Below are positions 27,153 through 35,402 of a stretch of DNA of 64,000 nt, one piece after another (within the stretch, counting starts at the first letter, position 1; each line of letters opens with the position of its first letter). The stretch lies in the NCBI GenBank assembly GCA_024233975.1, contig JACKOX010000005.1, positions 83,742 through 147,741 of the forward strand. The letters run 5' to 3'. The position numbers were made by a program, and so were the translations under genes. Below the pieces are notes generated by a model. That model did no database searches. It was given only the letters and a program-made list of their open reading frames with translations, and had not been told where the DNA came from. Origin of the DNA: Rhodanobacteraceae bacterium. Lineage in GTDB: Bacteria; Pseudomonadota; Gammaproteobacteria; Xanthomonadales; Xanthomonadaceae.

Positions 27153-28529
27153 GTGTCGGTAGGCAGCCCGCCGTCCAGCCCGGAACAGCGCCCGCCCGCG
27201 CGCGGCTTGCTGCGCATCAGCTTCGAGTGGCGGGTGTTCCTCGGTGCCTTGCTGGTCGCCTTGCCGGGTTTCCTGGTTGCTGCGCTGGTGATCGCCAGCA
27301 GCGAAGTGGACGCGTCGTTCTGGTGGGTGCTGATGCTGTTTGCTGCTCTCACGACGCTGGCTCTTGCGGCCAGCCTGCGTCGGCATATCGTGTTTCCGCT
27401 CTACACGCTGTCCAACCTGCTGGAGGCCCTACGCGAAGGCGATTTCAGTCTTCGCGGCTCGCGTGCGCAGCGCAACGACGCCATCGGCGACGTGGTCTGG
27501 GAGGTCAATGCGCTGTCCCGAACGCTGCGTGACCAGCGCCTGCGCGCCGAGGAAGCCAGCGCGCTGCTGGCCAAGGTCATCGAGTCCATCGACATTGCGC
27601 TTTTCAGCTTCGACGCGGAAAAGCGACTGCAGCTGATCAACGCCGCCGGCCTGCGCTTGCTGGGTCGCAAGCGCAAGGACAGCCTTGGCGTCGAAGCCGG
27701 CAAGCTCGGTCTTGGTGATCTGCTGGAAGGCGATGCGGTGCAGATGCTGCAGCGCGGTTTTGGTGGAGCCGGTGGGCGCTTCGAAGTGCGTCGCCACCAG
27801 TTCCGCGAGGCCGGTCTGCCGCAGGAGCTGCTGGTGGTCACCGACCTGTCACGTGCCTTGCGCGAGGAAGAGCGTCTGGCCTGGCAGCGCCTGATCCGCG
27901 TGTTGGGCCATGAGCTCAACAACTCGCTGGCGCCGATTCGTTCCATGGCGGGTACGCTCGCGGGCCTGGTGATGCGCGAGCCGCCGCCACCGGACTGGCG
28001 TGATGACATGCGCGACGGCCTGCGCATCATCGGCGAGCGCGCCGAATCGCTGTCGCGCTTCATGATCGGCTACGCGACGCTGGCGCGGCTGCCGGCGCCG
28101 TCACGACGCAAGGTCGATGTCGAAACGTTGGTGCGCAAGGTCGCCAGCCTTGAACAGCGCGTGAAGGTTCAGGTGGAAGCGGGCGAGCCCGCGGAACTCC
28201 AGGCCGATCCCGACCAGCTCGAACAGGCGTTGATCAACCTGGTCAAGAACGCCGTCGAAGCCTCGCAGGAAGGTGAGGGCAGGGTATCGATCCGATGGCA
28301 GGCGGCCGACAACGACCGCCTGCGCATCGAGGTGCTGGATGACGGTTTGGGACTGGCCACTACCGACAACCTGTTCGTCCCGTTCTTCACCACCAAACCC
28401 GGCGGTTCCGGCATTGGCCTCGTGCTCGCCAGACAGATTGCCGAAGGCCATGGCGGTAGCCTGCTACTCGAAAACCGCAGTGACGCACGCGGCTGCATCG
28501 CTCGGATCGCATTGCCGTCGGGAGGTTAA
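27153..28529 (+). CDS. Sensor histidine kinase (NtrY-like)
   Basis: A 458-residue membrane kinase. Two transmembrane helices lie near residues 27-48 and 54-74 with almost no periplasmic loop between them, so it probably senses within the membrane or cytoplasm. A HAMP-like linker (75-130) and a PAS-like domain (135-235) follow. The phosphoacceptor is H253 in RVLGHELNNSLAPI. The ATPase domain shows the N box (INLVKNAVEAS), G1 (DDGLGL) and GGSGIGL. The start is GTG. Its TAA and the stop of kmo on the other strand share the palindrome TTAA. Confidence 0.9.
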   Translation: MSVGSPPSSPEQRPPARGLLRISFEWRVFLGALLVALPGFLVAALVIASSEVDASFWWVLMLFAALTTLALAASLRRHIVFPLYTLSNLLEALREGDFSLRGSRAQRNDAIGDVVWEVNALSRTLRDQRLRAEEASALLAKVIESIDIALFSFDAEKRLQLINAAGLRLLGRKRKDSLGVEAGKLGLGDLLEGDAVQMLQRGFGGAGGRFEVRRHQFREAGLPQELLVVTDLSRALREEERLAWQRLIRVLGHELNNSLAPIRSMAGTLAGLVMREPPPPDWRDDMRDGLRIIGERAESLSRFMIGYATLARLPAPSRRKVDVETLVRKVASLEQRVKVQVEAGEPAELQADPDQLEQALINLVKNAVEASQEGEGRVSIRWQAADNDRLRIEVLDDGLGLATTDNLFVPFFTTKPGGSGIGLVLARQIAEGHGGSLLLENRSDARGCIARIALPSGG

Positions 28530-29905
28530 TCGTCGTTGGCCGGAAGTGGGCTGATTTCGGCGAGGACTGCGGTATCGACGGCGGGGAGGTCGATGTCCTC
28601 AATGCGTTGTTTGCCGTCACAGAATCGCTTCAGCAGGGCGCGTTGCTGCTCGCCGCGCTCGCGGGCGACGGCGTAGGGGATGCGTCGGAAGCTGACCATG
28701 CTGTAGCGCGGCAGGAAACGGTCGGGATGGCGTTCGGCGAGCAGGCGACCGAGTTCGCGTTGCAGCAGGTAGTCGGCGTCGTCGACGCGGTCGCGCATCT
28801 CGATGTAGTTTTCCAGCGCCATTTGTTGGATCGCTTCGGCGTTGTCGTGGCGCTCGCGCTCGAAGCGGTCGAACACGGCGCCCCAGTCGGACTCGGCATC
28901 GATGGCGTTGGCCAGCGCGACGCAGTCCTCAAAGGCGCAGTTCATGCCCTGGCCATGGAACGGCACCATGGCGTGGGCGGCATCGCCGAGAAGCACGGCC
29001 TGGTCGCGGTAATGCCAGCGGTCGAGATAGAGCGTGGCGAGCAGGCCGGTGGGATTGTGGCGGAAGTCGTGCAACAGCTCCGGCACCTGCGGCAACAGGT
29101 CGGCGAAGTCGCGCTCGAACAGCGCGGTCACGGCGTCGTCACTACCCAGTTCGCCGAAGTGCGGCTCACCCTGGTCGTTGGCTTCGTTCGGCAAGAACAG
29201 AGTCACAGTGAAACTGCGTTCGCTGTTGGGCAGGGCGATGCACATGTAGCCGCCGCGCGGCCAGATGTGCAGGGCGTTCGGTTCGATGCGGAAATCGCCG
29301 TCCTCGGCGGGCGGGATTTCCAGTTCCTTGTAGCCGTGACCGAGTGGTTCAAAGCGCTCGCCCAGTTCGGTGACGCCGGACATGGCATGGCGCAGGGCGG
29401 AGCCGGCACCATCGGTGCCCAGCAGTACATGGAAGTCGCGCTCCTGTTCCTGGCCACGGCTGTCCTTTAGGCGCATGCGGCGCTGCTCAAAGTCCACACC
29501 ATCGAGGCCGAGGTTGAAGTGGAAGCGCGCGCCGGCGCGTTCGGCGGCATCGAGCAGGCTGAGGTTGAGTCGCCCGCGATGCACCGACCAGATCACCTCG
29601 CTGTCGTCCTTGCCGTAGCGCTGCAGCTGCGTGTGCCCATCGAGGAAGTGCACCATGCGCCCACGCATCATCACCGTCTGCGCGTGGATCTCGGCGGCGA
29701 GGCCGGCTTGTCGCAAGGCATGCAGGCCTCGCTCGGCCAGGGCGAGGTTGATCGAGCGTCCGCCTTCGTAGCCGCTACGACGCGGATCACCCCGTTTCTC
29801 GAACACTTCGACGTCGAAGCCGCGCTGCGCCAGCAGCGTTGCCAGCAGGGAGCCGGCGAGACCGGCGCCGATGATGGTGATGGGACCGCTTTGCTCGGGC
29901 GTCAT
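28526..29905 (-). CDS. kmo: Kynurenine 3-monooxygenase
   Basis: A 459-residue flavoprotein hydroxylase that converts L-kynurenine to 3-hydroxykynurenine using NADPH and oxygen. The FAD-binding motif is GAGLAGSLLA near residue 13, followed by RSGYEGGRSINLALAERG, characteristic of KMO, and the second flavin motif GDAAHAMVPFHGQGMNCAFED. The ATG at 29905 is the family start and lies 11 bases after kynU. It is the last gene of the kynurenine cluster. Confidence 0.95.
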   Translation of the reverse strand: MTPEQSGPITIIGAGLAGSLLATLLAQRGFDVEVFEKRGDPRRSGYEGGRSINLALAERGLHALRQAGLAAEIHAQTVMMRGRMVHFLDGHTQLQRYGKDDSEVIWSVHRGRLNLSLLDAAERAGARFHFNLGLDGVDFEQRRMRLKDSRGQEQERDFHVLLGTDGAGSALRHAMSGVTELGERFEPLGHGYKELEIPPAEDGDFRIEPNALHIWPRGGYMCIALPNSERSFTVTLFLPNEANDQGEPHFGELGSDDAVTALFERDFADLLPQVPELLHDFRHNPTGLLATLYLDRWHYRDQAVLLGDAAHAMVPFHGQGMNCAFEDCVALANAIDAESDWGAVFDRFERERHDNAEAIQQMALENYIEMRDRVDDADYLLQRELGRLLAERHPDRFLPRYSMVSFRRIPYAVARERGEQQRALLKRFCDGKQRIEDIDLPAVDTAVLAEISPLPANDD

Positions 29906-29916
29906 GCAGGTTCCCG

Positions 29917-31194
29917 TCAGTTGCGTGTGTCGTGCCAGCGACGAATGCTGTTGACCAGTCGCAGCACGTCCATGTGGCGGTTGTAGAGCGGCGTGGGCGA
30001 GAAGCGCATGACGTCGGGTTCGCGCCAATCGCCGACGATGCCATCGGCTGTCAGGTGATCGAACAATGATTTTCCATCGTCACGGCCGCCGCGCACGCGT
30101 AGGCTGAGCTGGCAACCACGACGTGCCGGGTCCGCTGGTGTCAGGCGTTCCAGCACGTCACCGAGGTGTTTCTCGATCAGTGCCTCGAGGTAGCCGGTAA
30201 GGGCGATGGATTTCCTGCGCAAGGCGTCCATGCCGGCGTCGTTGAAGATCTCCAAGGAAGCGATCAGCGGCGCCAGCGAGAAAATCGGCGGGTTGGACAG
30301 CTGCCAGCCATCGGCACCGGAGGCTGGAATGAACTCCGGTTTCATCAGGAAGCGCGTATCGGCGCGATGTCCCCACCAGCCTGCAAGGCGCGGTCGGTCG
30401 GTGTCCTTGTGGCGCGAATGCACGAAACAACCAGCGACGGCACCCGGGCCGGAGTTGAGGTACTTGTAGCTGCACCAGACAGCGAAGTCGCAGCCGGCAT
30501 CGTGCAGCTGCAGCGGCAGGTTGCCGACGGCGTGGGCGAGGTCGAAGCCAACCATGCAGCCCTGCGCATGGCCGAGTCGTGCTATTTCCTTGAGGTCGAA
30601 GGCCTGGCCGGTGAGGTACTGCACGCCCGATAGCAGGATCAGCGCGCAGCGATGGCCGTGGGTTTCGATGGCCTTGGCGATCGCGGAGTCGGAGATCGTG
30701 CCGCCGGGTTCGTCGCCTTCGATCTCGATCAGGTCGGTTTCCGGATCGAAACCGTGGAAGGCGATCTGCGAACGGATGGCGTGGTAGTCCGACGGAAAGG
30801 CGTTCTTCTCCATCAGGATCGCCGGCCGCTGCACCGTCGGGTTATAGAAGCTGGCCATCATCAGGTGCAGGTTCACCGTCAGCGTATTCATCGCCACGAC
30901 TTCAATCGGCTCGGCGCCTACCACTTTCGCCAGCGGCTCGCGCAGGCGCTCGTGGTAACTGAACCAGGGGCGGCGACCCTTGAAATGTGCTTCCACGGCG
31001 TACTGCGCCCAGTCTTCCAGCTCCTCCTCGACCAGCTTGCGGGCACCGCGTGGCTGCAGGCCCAGCGAGTTGCCGCAGAAGTAGATCTGCTCGCGACCAT
31101 CTTCTTTCGGGATGTGGAAGCGATCGCGGAAGCCGACCAGCGGATCGGCGTTGTCCTGGGCAATGGCCCAGTTTTCGGTGTCGTTGACGGTCAT
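29917..31194 (-). CDS. kynU: Kynureninase
   Basis: A 425-residue pyridoxal-phosphate enzyme that splits 3-hydroxykynurenine (or kynurenine) into 3-hydroxyanthranilate (or anthranilate) and alanine. The N-terminal YFCGNSLGLQP and MNTLTVNLHLMM motifs, the FDLAHAVGNLPL aspartate region and the PLP lysine in CSYKYLNSGPG are diagnostic, as is GWWGH further on. It lies 28 bases downstream of the decarboxylase gene and 11 bases upstream of kmo in one transcription unit. Confidence 0.95.
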   Translation of the reverse strand: MTVNDTENWAIAQDNADPLVGFRDRFHIPKEDGREQIYFCGNSLGLQPRGARKLVEEELEDWAQYAVEAHFKGRRPWFSYHERLREPLAKVVGAEPIEVVAMNTLTVNLHLMMASFYNPTVQRPAILMEKNAFPSDYHAIRSQIAFHGFDPETDLIEIEGDEPGGTISDSAIAKAIETHGHRCALILLSGVQYLTGQAFDLKEIARLGHAQGCMVGFDLAHAVGNLPLQLHDAGCDFAVWCSYKYLNSGPGAVAGCFVHSRHKDTDRPRLAGWWGHRADTRFLMKPEFIPASGADGWQLSNPPIFSLAPLIASLEIFNDAGMDALRRKSIALTGYLEALIEKHLGDVLERLTPADPARRGCQLSLRVRGGRDDGKSLFDHLTADGIVGDWREPDVMRFSPTPLYNRHMDVLRLVNSIRRWHDTRN

Positions 31195-31222
31195 CGGATA
31201 GCTGTCGTGTTCGGTGTTGGGA

Positions 31223-32245
31223 TCAGGCGAAGCGCGAGGCGGGCAGGCCCAGCCAGTCCAGCGCGGTGCCGTGGAAGAGTCGGGCGCGTGAGTCGTGGTC
31301 TAGACCCAGTGATTCGATCCCGCTGCCCGGCTCCTGTTCGCCCAGCGGGAACGGGTAGTCGGTGCCGAGCATCACGCGATCAATGCCGACCACGTCGATC
31401 AGGTAACGCAGCGCCTGTGGATCGTGGACGCAGCTGTCGAAGAACAGGCGGTCGAGGTATTCACGTGGATTGCGCGCGTTGTCGACGGCGACCAGATCGG
31501 GTCGCATGCGGAATCCGTGTTCGATGCGACCGATGGTGTACGGGAACGATCCGCCACCGTGCGCCAGCATGATCTTCAGCTTCGGTAGCTTCTCCATCAC
31601 GCCGCCAAAGATCAGCGCGCAGGCCGCGCGGCTCTGCTCGGCGGGCATACCGACCAGCCAGGGCAGCCAGTACTTCGGCATGGTGTCGGTGCCCATCATG
31701 TCCCAGGGATGCACCAGGATCGCGGCACCCAGATCAGCAGCGGCCTCGAAGAACGGGAACAGCTCCGGCGCGTCCAGATTCCAGTTGCCGCCATCCGGTG
31801 TTTCGACGTGCGAACCGATCTGCACACCCTGCAAGCCGAGCTGGTCGACGCAGCGTTCCAGTTCCTGGATGGCGAGGTTCGGTGACTGCAGCGGTACGGT
31901 GCCAATGCCGGCGTAGTGGCGCGGGTGGTCGCGGCAGAGCCCGGCGCTGTGCTCGTTCAAATGGCGATGCAGCTCCAGTGCCTGATGCGCCTTGGCCCAG
32001 TAGGAAAACAGCACCGGCACCGTGGACACGACCTGCGTCTGCACGTCGAAGCGGGCGTAGTCGGCAATGCGCGCCTCCGCGTCCCAGGCGCTATCCCAGA
32101 CTTCGCGGAAGAACTTGCCGTCCTTGTAGATGCGATGCCGGCCGTCGGTGTGCACGATGACCGGGAAGCGCTCGTCGCCGTACTTCTCGGCCAGGTTCGG
32201 CCAGTCGCGCGGCAGGATATGGGCGTGGACGTCAATCTTGAGCAT
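31223..32245 (-). CDS. 2-Amino-3-carboxymuconate-6-semialdehyde decarboxylase (ACMSD)
   Basis: A 340-residue amidohydrolase-fold decarboxylase that removes CO2 from ACMS, diverting the ring-opened product of 3-hydroxyanthranilate from quinolinate toward catabolism. The metal ligands of the HAH motif are H7 and H9 (KIDVHAHILP). HPWDMMG, LAHGGGSFPYTIGRIEHG and GTDYPFPLG carry the other metal ligands and conserved residues. The next pathway enzyme (aminomuconate semialdehyde dehydrogenase) is not in this window. Confidence 0.93.
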   Translation of the reverse strand: MLKIDVHAHILPRDWPNLAEKYGDERFPVIVHTDGRHRIYKDGKFFREVWDSAWDAEARIADYARFDVQTQVVSTVPVLFSYWAKAHQALELHRHLNEHSAGLCRDHPRHYAGIGTVPLQSPNLAIQELERCVDQLGLQGVQIGSHVETPDGGNWNLDAPELFPFFEAAADLGAAILVHPWDMMGTDTMPKYWLPWLVGMPAEQSRAACALIFGGVMEKLPKLKIMLAHGGGSFPYTIGRIEHGFRMRPDLVAVDNARNPREYLDRLFFDSCVHDPQALRYLIDVVGIDRVMLGTDYPFPLGEQEPGSGIESLGLDHDSRARLFHGTALDWLGLPASRFA

Positions 32246-32331
32246 CGGTGGTCGCGGACGTGGTGGCTTGGCGGGCCGCCTAGGATATCAGCCGGGCATC
32301 CTGGGCTTCTGCCATGGCCTGTACAAGGCGA

Positions 32332-32841
32332 TCACGCCGGGGATGCATCGCGCTCGGGTTGCGACAGGTGCAGCAGGGCCAGGCCGATCATCAGCAGGAA
32401 CATGTGCGCCTTGTCCTGGCCGTTCCACACCTTGGATTGCCACATGGCGAACCATTCGCCACCCACGTCCATGAAGGCGACGGCATACAGCAGGGCGCCA
32501 AGGCCAAGACCGAGGACGCCGATCACCTTGGCGGCCTGGAATGCAGCCGCGTCGCGCCGCGACTTCCACAGACGGAACACGCCGATGCCGCAGAGCACAG
32601 CGCTCAGCAGCTCCCAGCCAATGATCAGCACGTAGAAGGCGTGATAGGCCCAGGGCGTGTCGATGGCGCGCCACATCAGCGCCGGCGAGCGGAAGGTGTC
32701 GTCCATCTTCAGCACGTGGCGCACGAAGGCAAAATTGCTGCCGTAGTCGGTGATGTTGCCGAAGGCGACCAGCGCGAAGAACAGCGCGACCGCGAACAGC
32801 AGGCCGATGCGGGTCAGGCGCAGGGCGTTTTCGGTGGTCAT
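32332..32841 (-). CDS. DUF2165 small integral membrane protein
   Basis: A 169-residue inner-membrane protein with four predicted helices, matching the DUF2165 family (FFALVAFGNITDYGSNFAFVRHVLKMD, and AFHAFYVLIIGWE-like segments). Its function is unknown. The ATG overlaps the stop of the cytochrome gene (ATGA), which ties the two products together. The 86-base gap before the decarboxylase gene has no obvious terminator. Confidence 0.85.
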   Translation of the reverse strand: MTTENALRLTRIGLLFAVALFFALVAFGNITDYGSNFAFVRHVLKMDDTFRSPALMWRAIDTPWAYHAFYVLIIGWELLSAVLCGIGVFRLWKSRRDAAAFQAAKVIGVLGLGLGALLYAVAFMDVGGEWFAMWQSKVWNGQDKAHMFLLMIGLALLHLSQPERDASPA

Positions 32842-33671
32842 TTCGCCGCTTCCGCCTTGCGCTGCGCCAGCATCTGTTCGAGATAGGCGAGCAGGGCATC
32901 GAGATCGCCATCGCTCAGCGAGGACTCCGGGAATGCGGGCATGCGCTGTTCCGGCCAGTGGCGCAGAGCGGCGGAATCACGGATCAGGCGCCGCAGCGCA
33001 TCCGGCTGCAAATACTCGTAAGGATTGTGCGGCTGGTTGAGGTCCGGGCCGATGTCCGAGCCACCACCGCCATTCAGTTTGTGACAGGCGATGCACTGCG
33101 TGGTGAATACCTCGGCGCCATGCCATGCCGGTGAGTCGGCAGGCAGTGATGGATCTGGCGACAGCTGCGGCCAACGCTTTGTCGGCGATGCCACCGCCTT
33201 CAGTTCGGCGACCTGATACGGCCAGAGCTCGCCGCCAACGCCATCCGCAGGCATCCACACGACGTAGAACGGGCCGGCGCTGACGGTTTTGCCGGGCAGG
33301 GCAGGCCATGGTGAGTCCACCGGCTCGATGGCCAGCCAGGCTTGCGGCGCATCGGGACGATCATCCAGCAGTAGCGACAGCGGTAACTGCGCAACAAAAC
33401 CGTCCAGGGCAACCGCCTGGAGGCGATCAAAGCGGCTCTGATCGACACCAGACAGCAGTGACTTCATCGGTATCGCATGAAAGCGCATGTCGCGCTGGTA
33501 GGCGACGTCGTTGCCAATCGCGATTTCCTGCCTGGCGGGACTGGCGAGCAGTTCGGACGTCGACAACGTTGCCGGGTTGCTACCTGTCTCCAGGATCAGG
33601 TTGGCCGCAAGCGTGCGATGGCTGGAAAAGACCAGCGCCAGGCTCAGGGCAAGAACTGTGGCGAACCGCAC
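32838..33671 (-). CDS. Periplasmic cytochrome c with N-terminal molybdopterin-oxidoreductase-like domain
   Basis: A 277-residue exported protein. The start is the GTG at 33671, with GGAG eight bases upstream lying across the preceding stop; this leaves a clean signal peptide (about 1-23). Residues 25-165 resemble the sulfite-oxidase fold without a molybdenum-ligand cysteine (AGPFYVVWMP..., WPYQVAELKAV). Residues 180-270 form a class I cytochrome c with CIACH (193-197) and probable axial Met in RMPAFP (M244). It is coupled to haaO upstream and DUF2165 downstream, so electron transfer linked to aromatic catabolism is possible but unproven. Confidence 0.8.
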   Translation of the reverse strand: MRFATVLALSLALVFSSHRTLAANLILETGSNPATLSTSELLASPARQEIAIGNDVAYQRDMRFHAIPMKSLLSGVDQSRFDRLQAVALDGFVAQLPLSLLLDDRPDAPQAWLAIEPVDSPWPALPGKTVSAGPFYVVWMPADGVGGELWPYQVAELKAVASPTKRWPQLSPDPSLPADSPAWHGAEVFTTQCIACHKLNGGGGSDIGPDLNQPHNPYEYLQPDALRRLIRDSAALRHWPEQRMPAFPESSLSDGDLDALLAYLEQMLAQRKAEAAK

Positions 33672-33676
33672 GATCG

Positions 33677-34198
33677 TTACTCCGAATACCGTGCTGGCGC
33701 CGGGTTCAGGTGACCGCATTCATCGCAGGTGCGTAAGTCCCTGCTGGCGTAGAAGCGGTCAAACACCGGCGGGAACTGGGTTTCGATGTTCTCGAGCGTG
33801 AAGAACTCTTCGTAGAGTTTGTGGTTGCAGCGTTCGCAGAACCACAACAGGCCGTCCTGCTCGCCCGGAAGGCGCTTGCGCTCGATGACGAGACCGACCG
33901 AGTTGGCCATGCGCTGCGGGCTGTGCGGCACGCGTGGTGGCAGGTAGAAGATCTCGCCGGCCTTGATCGGGATGTCCTTGGCTTCGCCGTCGTTCTGGAT
34001 CTTCAGCACCATCTCGCCTTCAAGCTGGTAGAAGAACTCCGGGCCCTCGTCCCAGTGGTAATCGGTGCGCTGGTTGGGGCCGCCGACCACCATGACGATG
34101 AAGTCGCCATCGACGATGCACTTGTTACCGACGGGCGGCTTCAGCAGGTCGCGGTGTTCGTCGATCCAGCGCTGGAAATTGATGGGCGGCGTGAGCAT
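33677..34198 (-). CDS. 3-Hydroxyanthranilate 3,4-dioxygenase
   Basis: A 173-residue cupin dioxygenase that opens the ring of 3-hydroxyanthranilate to ACMS. The catalytic iron ligands are H48, E54 and H92, in the contexts DYHWDEGPEFF and VPHSPQR. The bacterial second metal site, C121/C124 (CERC) and C158/C161 (CDEC), is intact. ATG at 34198 has GGAG at good spacing; the frame is open a further 57 bases. It heads the catabolic run, 72 bases downstream of the TetR gene. Confidence 0.95.
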   Translation of the reverse strand: MLTPPINFQRWIDEHRDLLKPPVGNKCIVDGDFIVMVVGGPNQRTDYHWDEGPEFFYQLEGEMVLKIQNDGEAKDIPIKAGEIFYLPPRVPHSPQRMANSVGLVIERKRLPGEQDGLLWFCERCNHKLYEEFFTLENIETQFPPVFDRFYASRDLRTCDECGHLNPAPARYSE

Positions 34199-34270
34199 GG
34201 CGGCTCCGGTATCGGGAAACCGGCACAGTCTGCCATCGCGTCGAGTTTCTGGCACCCGTGGCGGGCGCGC

Positions 34271-34900
34271 CTACTGCGCTTCGTAGGCTTCGGAGAGATG
34301 GTGCAGATGCAGGCGCTCGGCGTCGCGCAGCAGCGGGGCGATCAGCATCATCACCTGCTGGATGCCCTGCCGGATCATCCGGTTTTCGTCGCGATCACCG
34401 CGTACGGCCGCGTAGTTCAGCCAGAAGGTGATGGTGAGCAGGATGTTGGTGGCGGTGGCTTCGGCTTCCGCGGCGCTGGCACGCATCACGCCAGCCTGGA
34501 CCAGTCCGCGGATGACGTCGGTGATGCCTTCGCGACCACGTTTGAGGATGCGCGCGAAATGCAGGCGCAGCTTGCGTGAGCGGCTGAGGATGTCGACAAG
34601 GTCGCGATACAGGAATCGGTAGTCGGATACGCACTCGAAGGCCAGGTGCAGCTGCAGCCAGATGTCCTCGAGGTTGGGCAGGCGGCCTTCCGGCATCTGC
34701 ATGGCGGCATCGATGCGTTCCTCGTAGCCGACAAACAGGTGCTCGATGATGTCTTCCTTGTTGCGGAAGTGGTAGTACAGGTTGCCCGGGCTGATTTCCA
34801 GCTCGTCGGCGATGTGATTGGTGGTGACGTTGGGCTCGCCCTGCGCGTTGAACAGCGCAAGGCTGGCATCGAGGATGCGTTGGCGGGTATTGCGCGCCAC
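34271..34900 (-). CDS. TetR family transcriptional regulator
   Basis: A 209-residue one-component regulator. The N-terminal TetR helix-turn-helix reads RQRILDASLALFNAQGEPNVTTNHIADELEISPG... over residues 6-50, ending NLYYHFRNKEDI. The helical C-terminal ligand domain is unassigned. It lies 17 bases after the acyl-CoA-binding protein gene and 72 bases before the dioxygenase gene, so it could control either the lipid genes upstream (with the divergent acyl reductase) or the kynurenine genes downstream. The first seems more likely for this type of TetR. Confidence 0.9.
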   Translation of the reverse strand: MARNTRQRILDASLALFNAQGEPNVTTNHIADELEISPGNLYYHFRNKEDIIEHLFVGYEERIDAAMQMPEGRLPNLEDIWLQLHLAFECVSDYRFLYRDLVDILSRSRKLRLHFARILKRGREGITDVIRGLVQAGVMRASAAEAEATATNILLTITFWLNYAAVRGDRDENRMIRQGIQQVMMLIAPLLRDAERLHLHHLSEAYEAQ

Positions 34901-34917
34901 CGTTCCGGACCTGCGGG

Positions 34918-35175
34918 TCAGGCGGTCAGCTTGCCGACCAGGGCGATGTAGTCCTTTTTCGCCTGCTGGCTGTCCATGCCCTTCAGCTTTTCCCAGGCCT
35001 CGTACTTGGCGCCGCCGACGAAGTCGAAAAAGCCCGGCTTGTCGCCCTTCACGTCACCCTCGCTGCCCTGCTTGTAGAGCGCGTAGAGCTTGAGCTTGAC
35101 CGTGTTATCCGGCTCCTCCGTGAGGGTCATCACGTCTTTGGCGGCTTGGGCGAACTGGGCGTCGAGGTCGGACAT
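34918..35175 (-). CDS. Acyl-CoA-binding protein
   Basis: An 85-residue four-helix acyl-CoA-binding protein. The ligand-contacting motif LKLYALYKQGSEGDVKGDKPG and the KYEAWEKLKGM helix are textbook for the family, which buffers and ferries long-chain acyl-CoA in the cytosol. ATG at 35175 gives the family start; the open frame extends upstream through the promoter region. It diverges from the fatty acyl-CoA reductase gene across 227 bases, consistent with a shared lipid role. Confidence 0.92.
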   Translation of the reverse strand: MSDLDAQFAQAAKDVMTLTEEPDNTVKLKLYALYKQGSEGDVKGDKPGFFDFVGGAKYEAWEKLKGMDSQQAKKDYIALVGKLTA

Positions 35176-35402
35176 GCGAGGGCTCCGGCGGATGGGAAAG
35201 TGCGGCGAACTGCAGCAGCAAAGTTGATAGCACGGCACCCTGAGGGGGTCAACGACCAGCGCTCGTGCGACGGCGAATGCAGCCGCCATCGGGGACGGTG
35301 GCTAGGCACGGCGCACCGTGGAGGCTATCTTTGGGGCGACCGTGCGCCGCCGAAGGGTGAAGCGCGGAGCTACGTTACCGAACGCTCGGAGGGGAGCAGG
35401 GC

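Noticed and set aside
35373..35384. CGTT-ACCG-AACG short palindrome before the acyl reductase as a TetR operator
   Set aside because: Only four base pairs per arm, common by chance, and no second copy in the divergent region.
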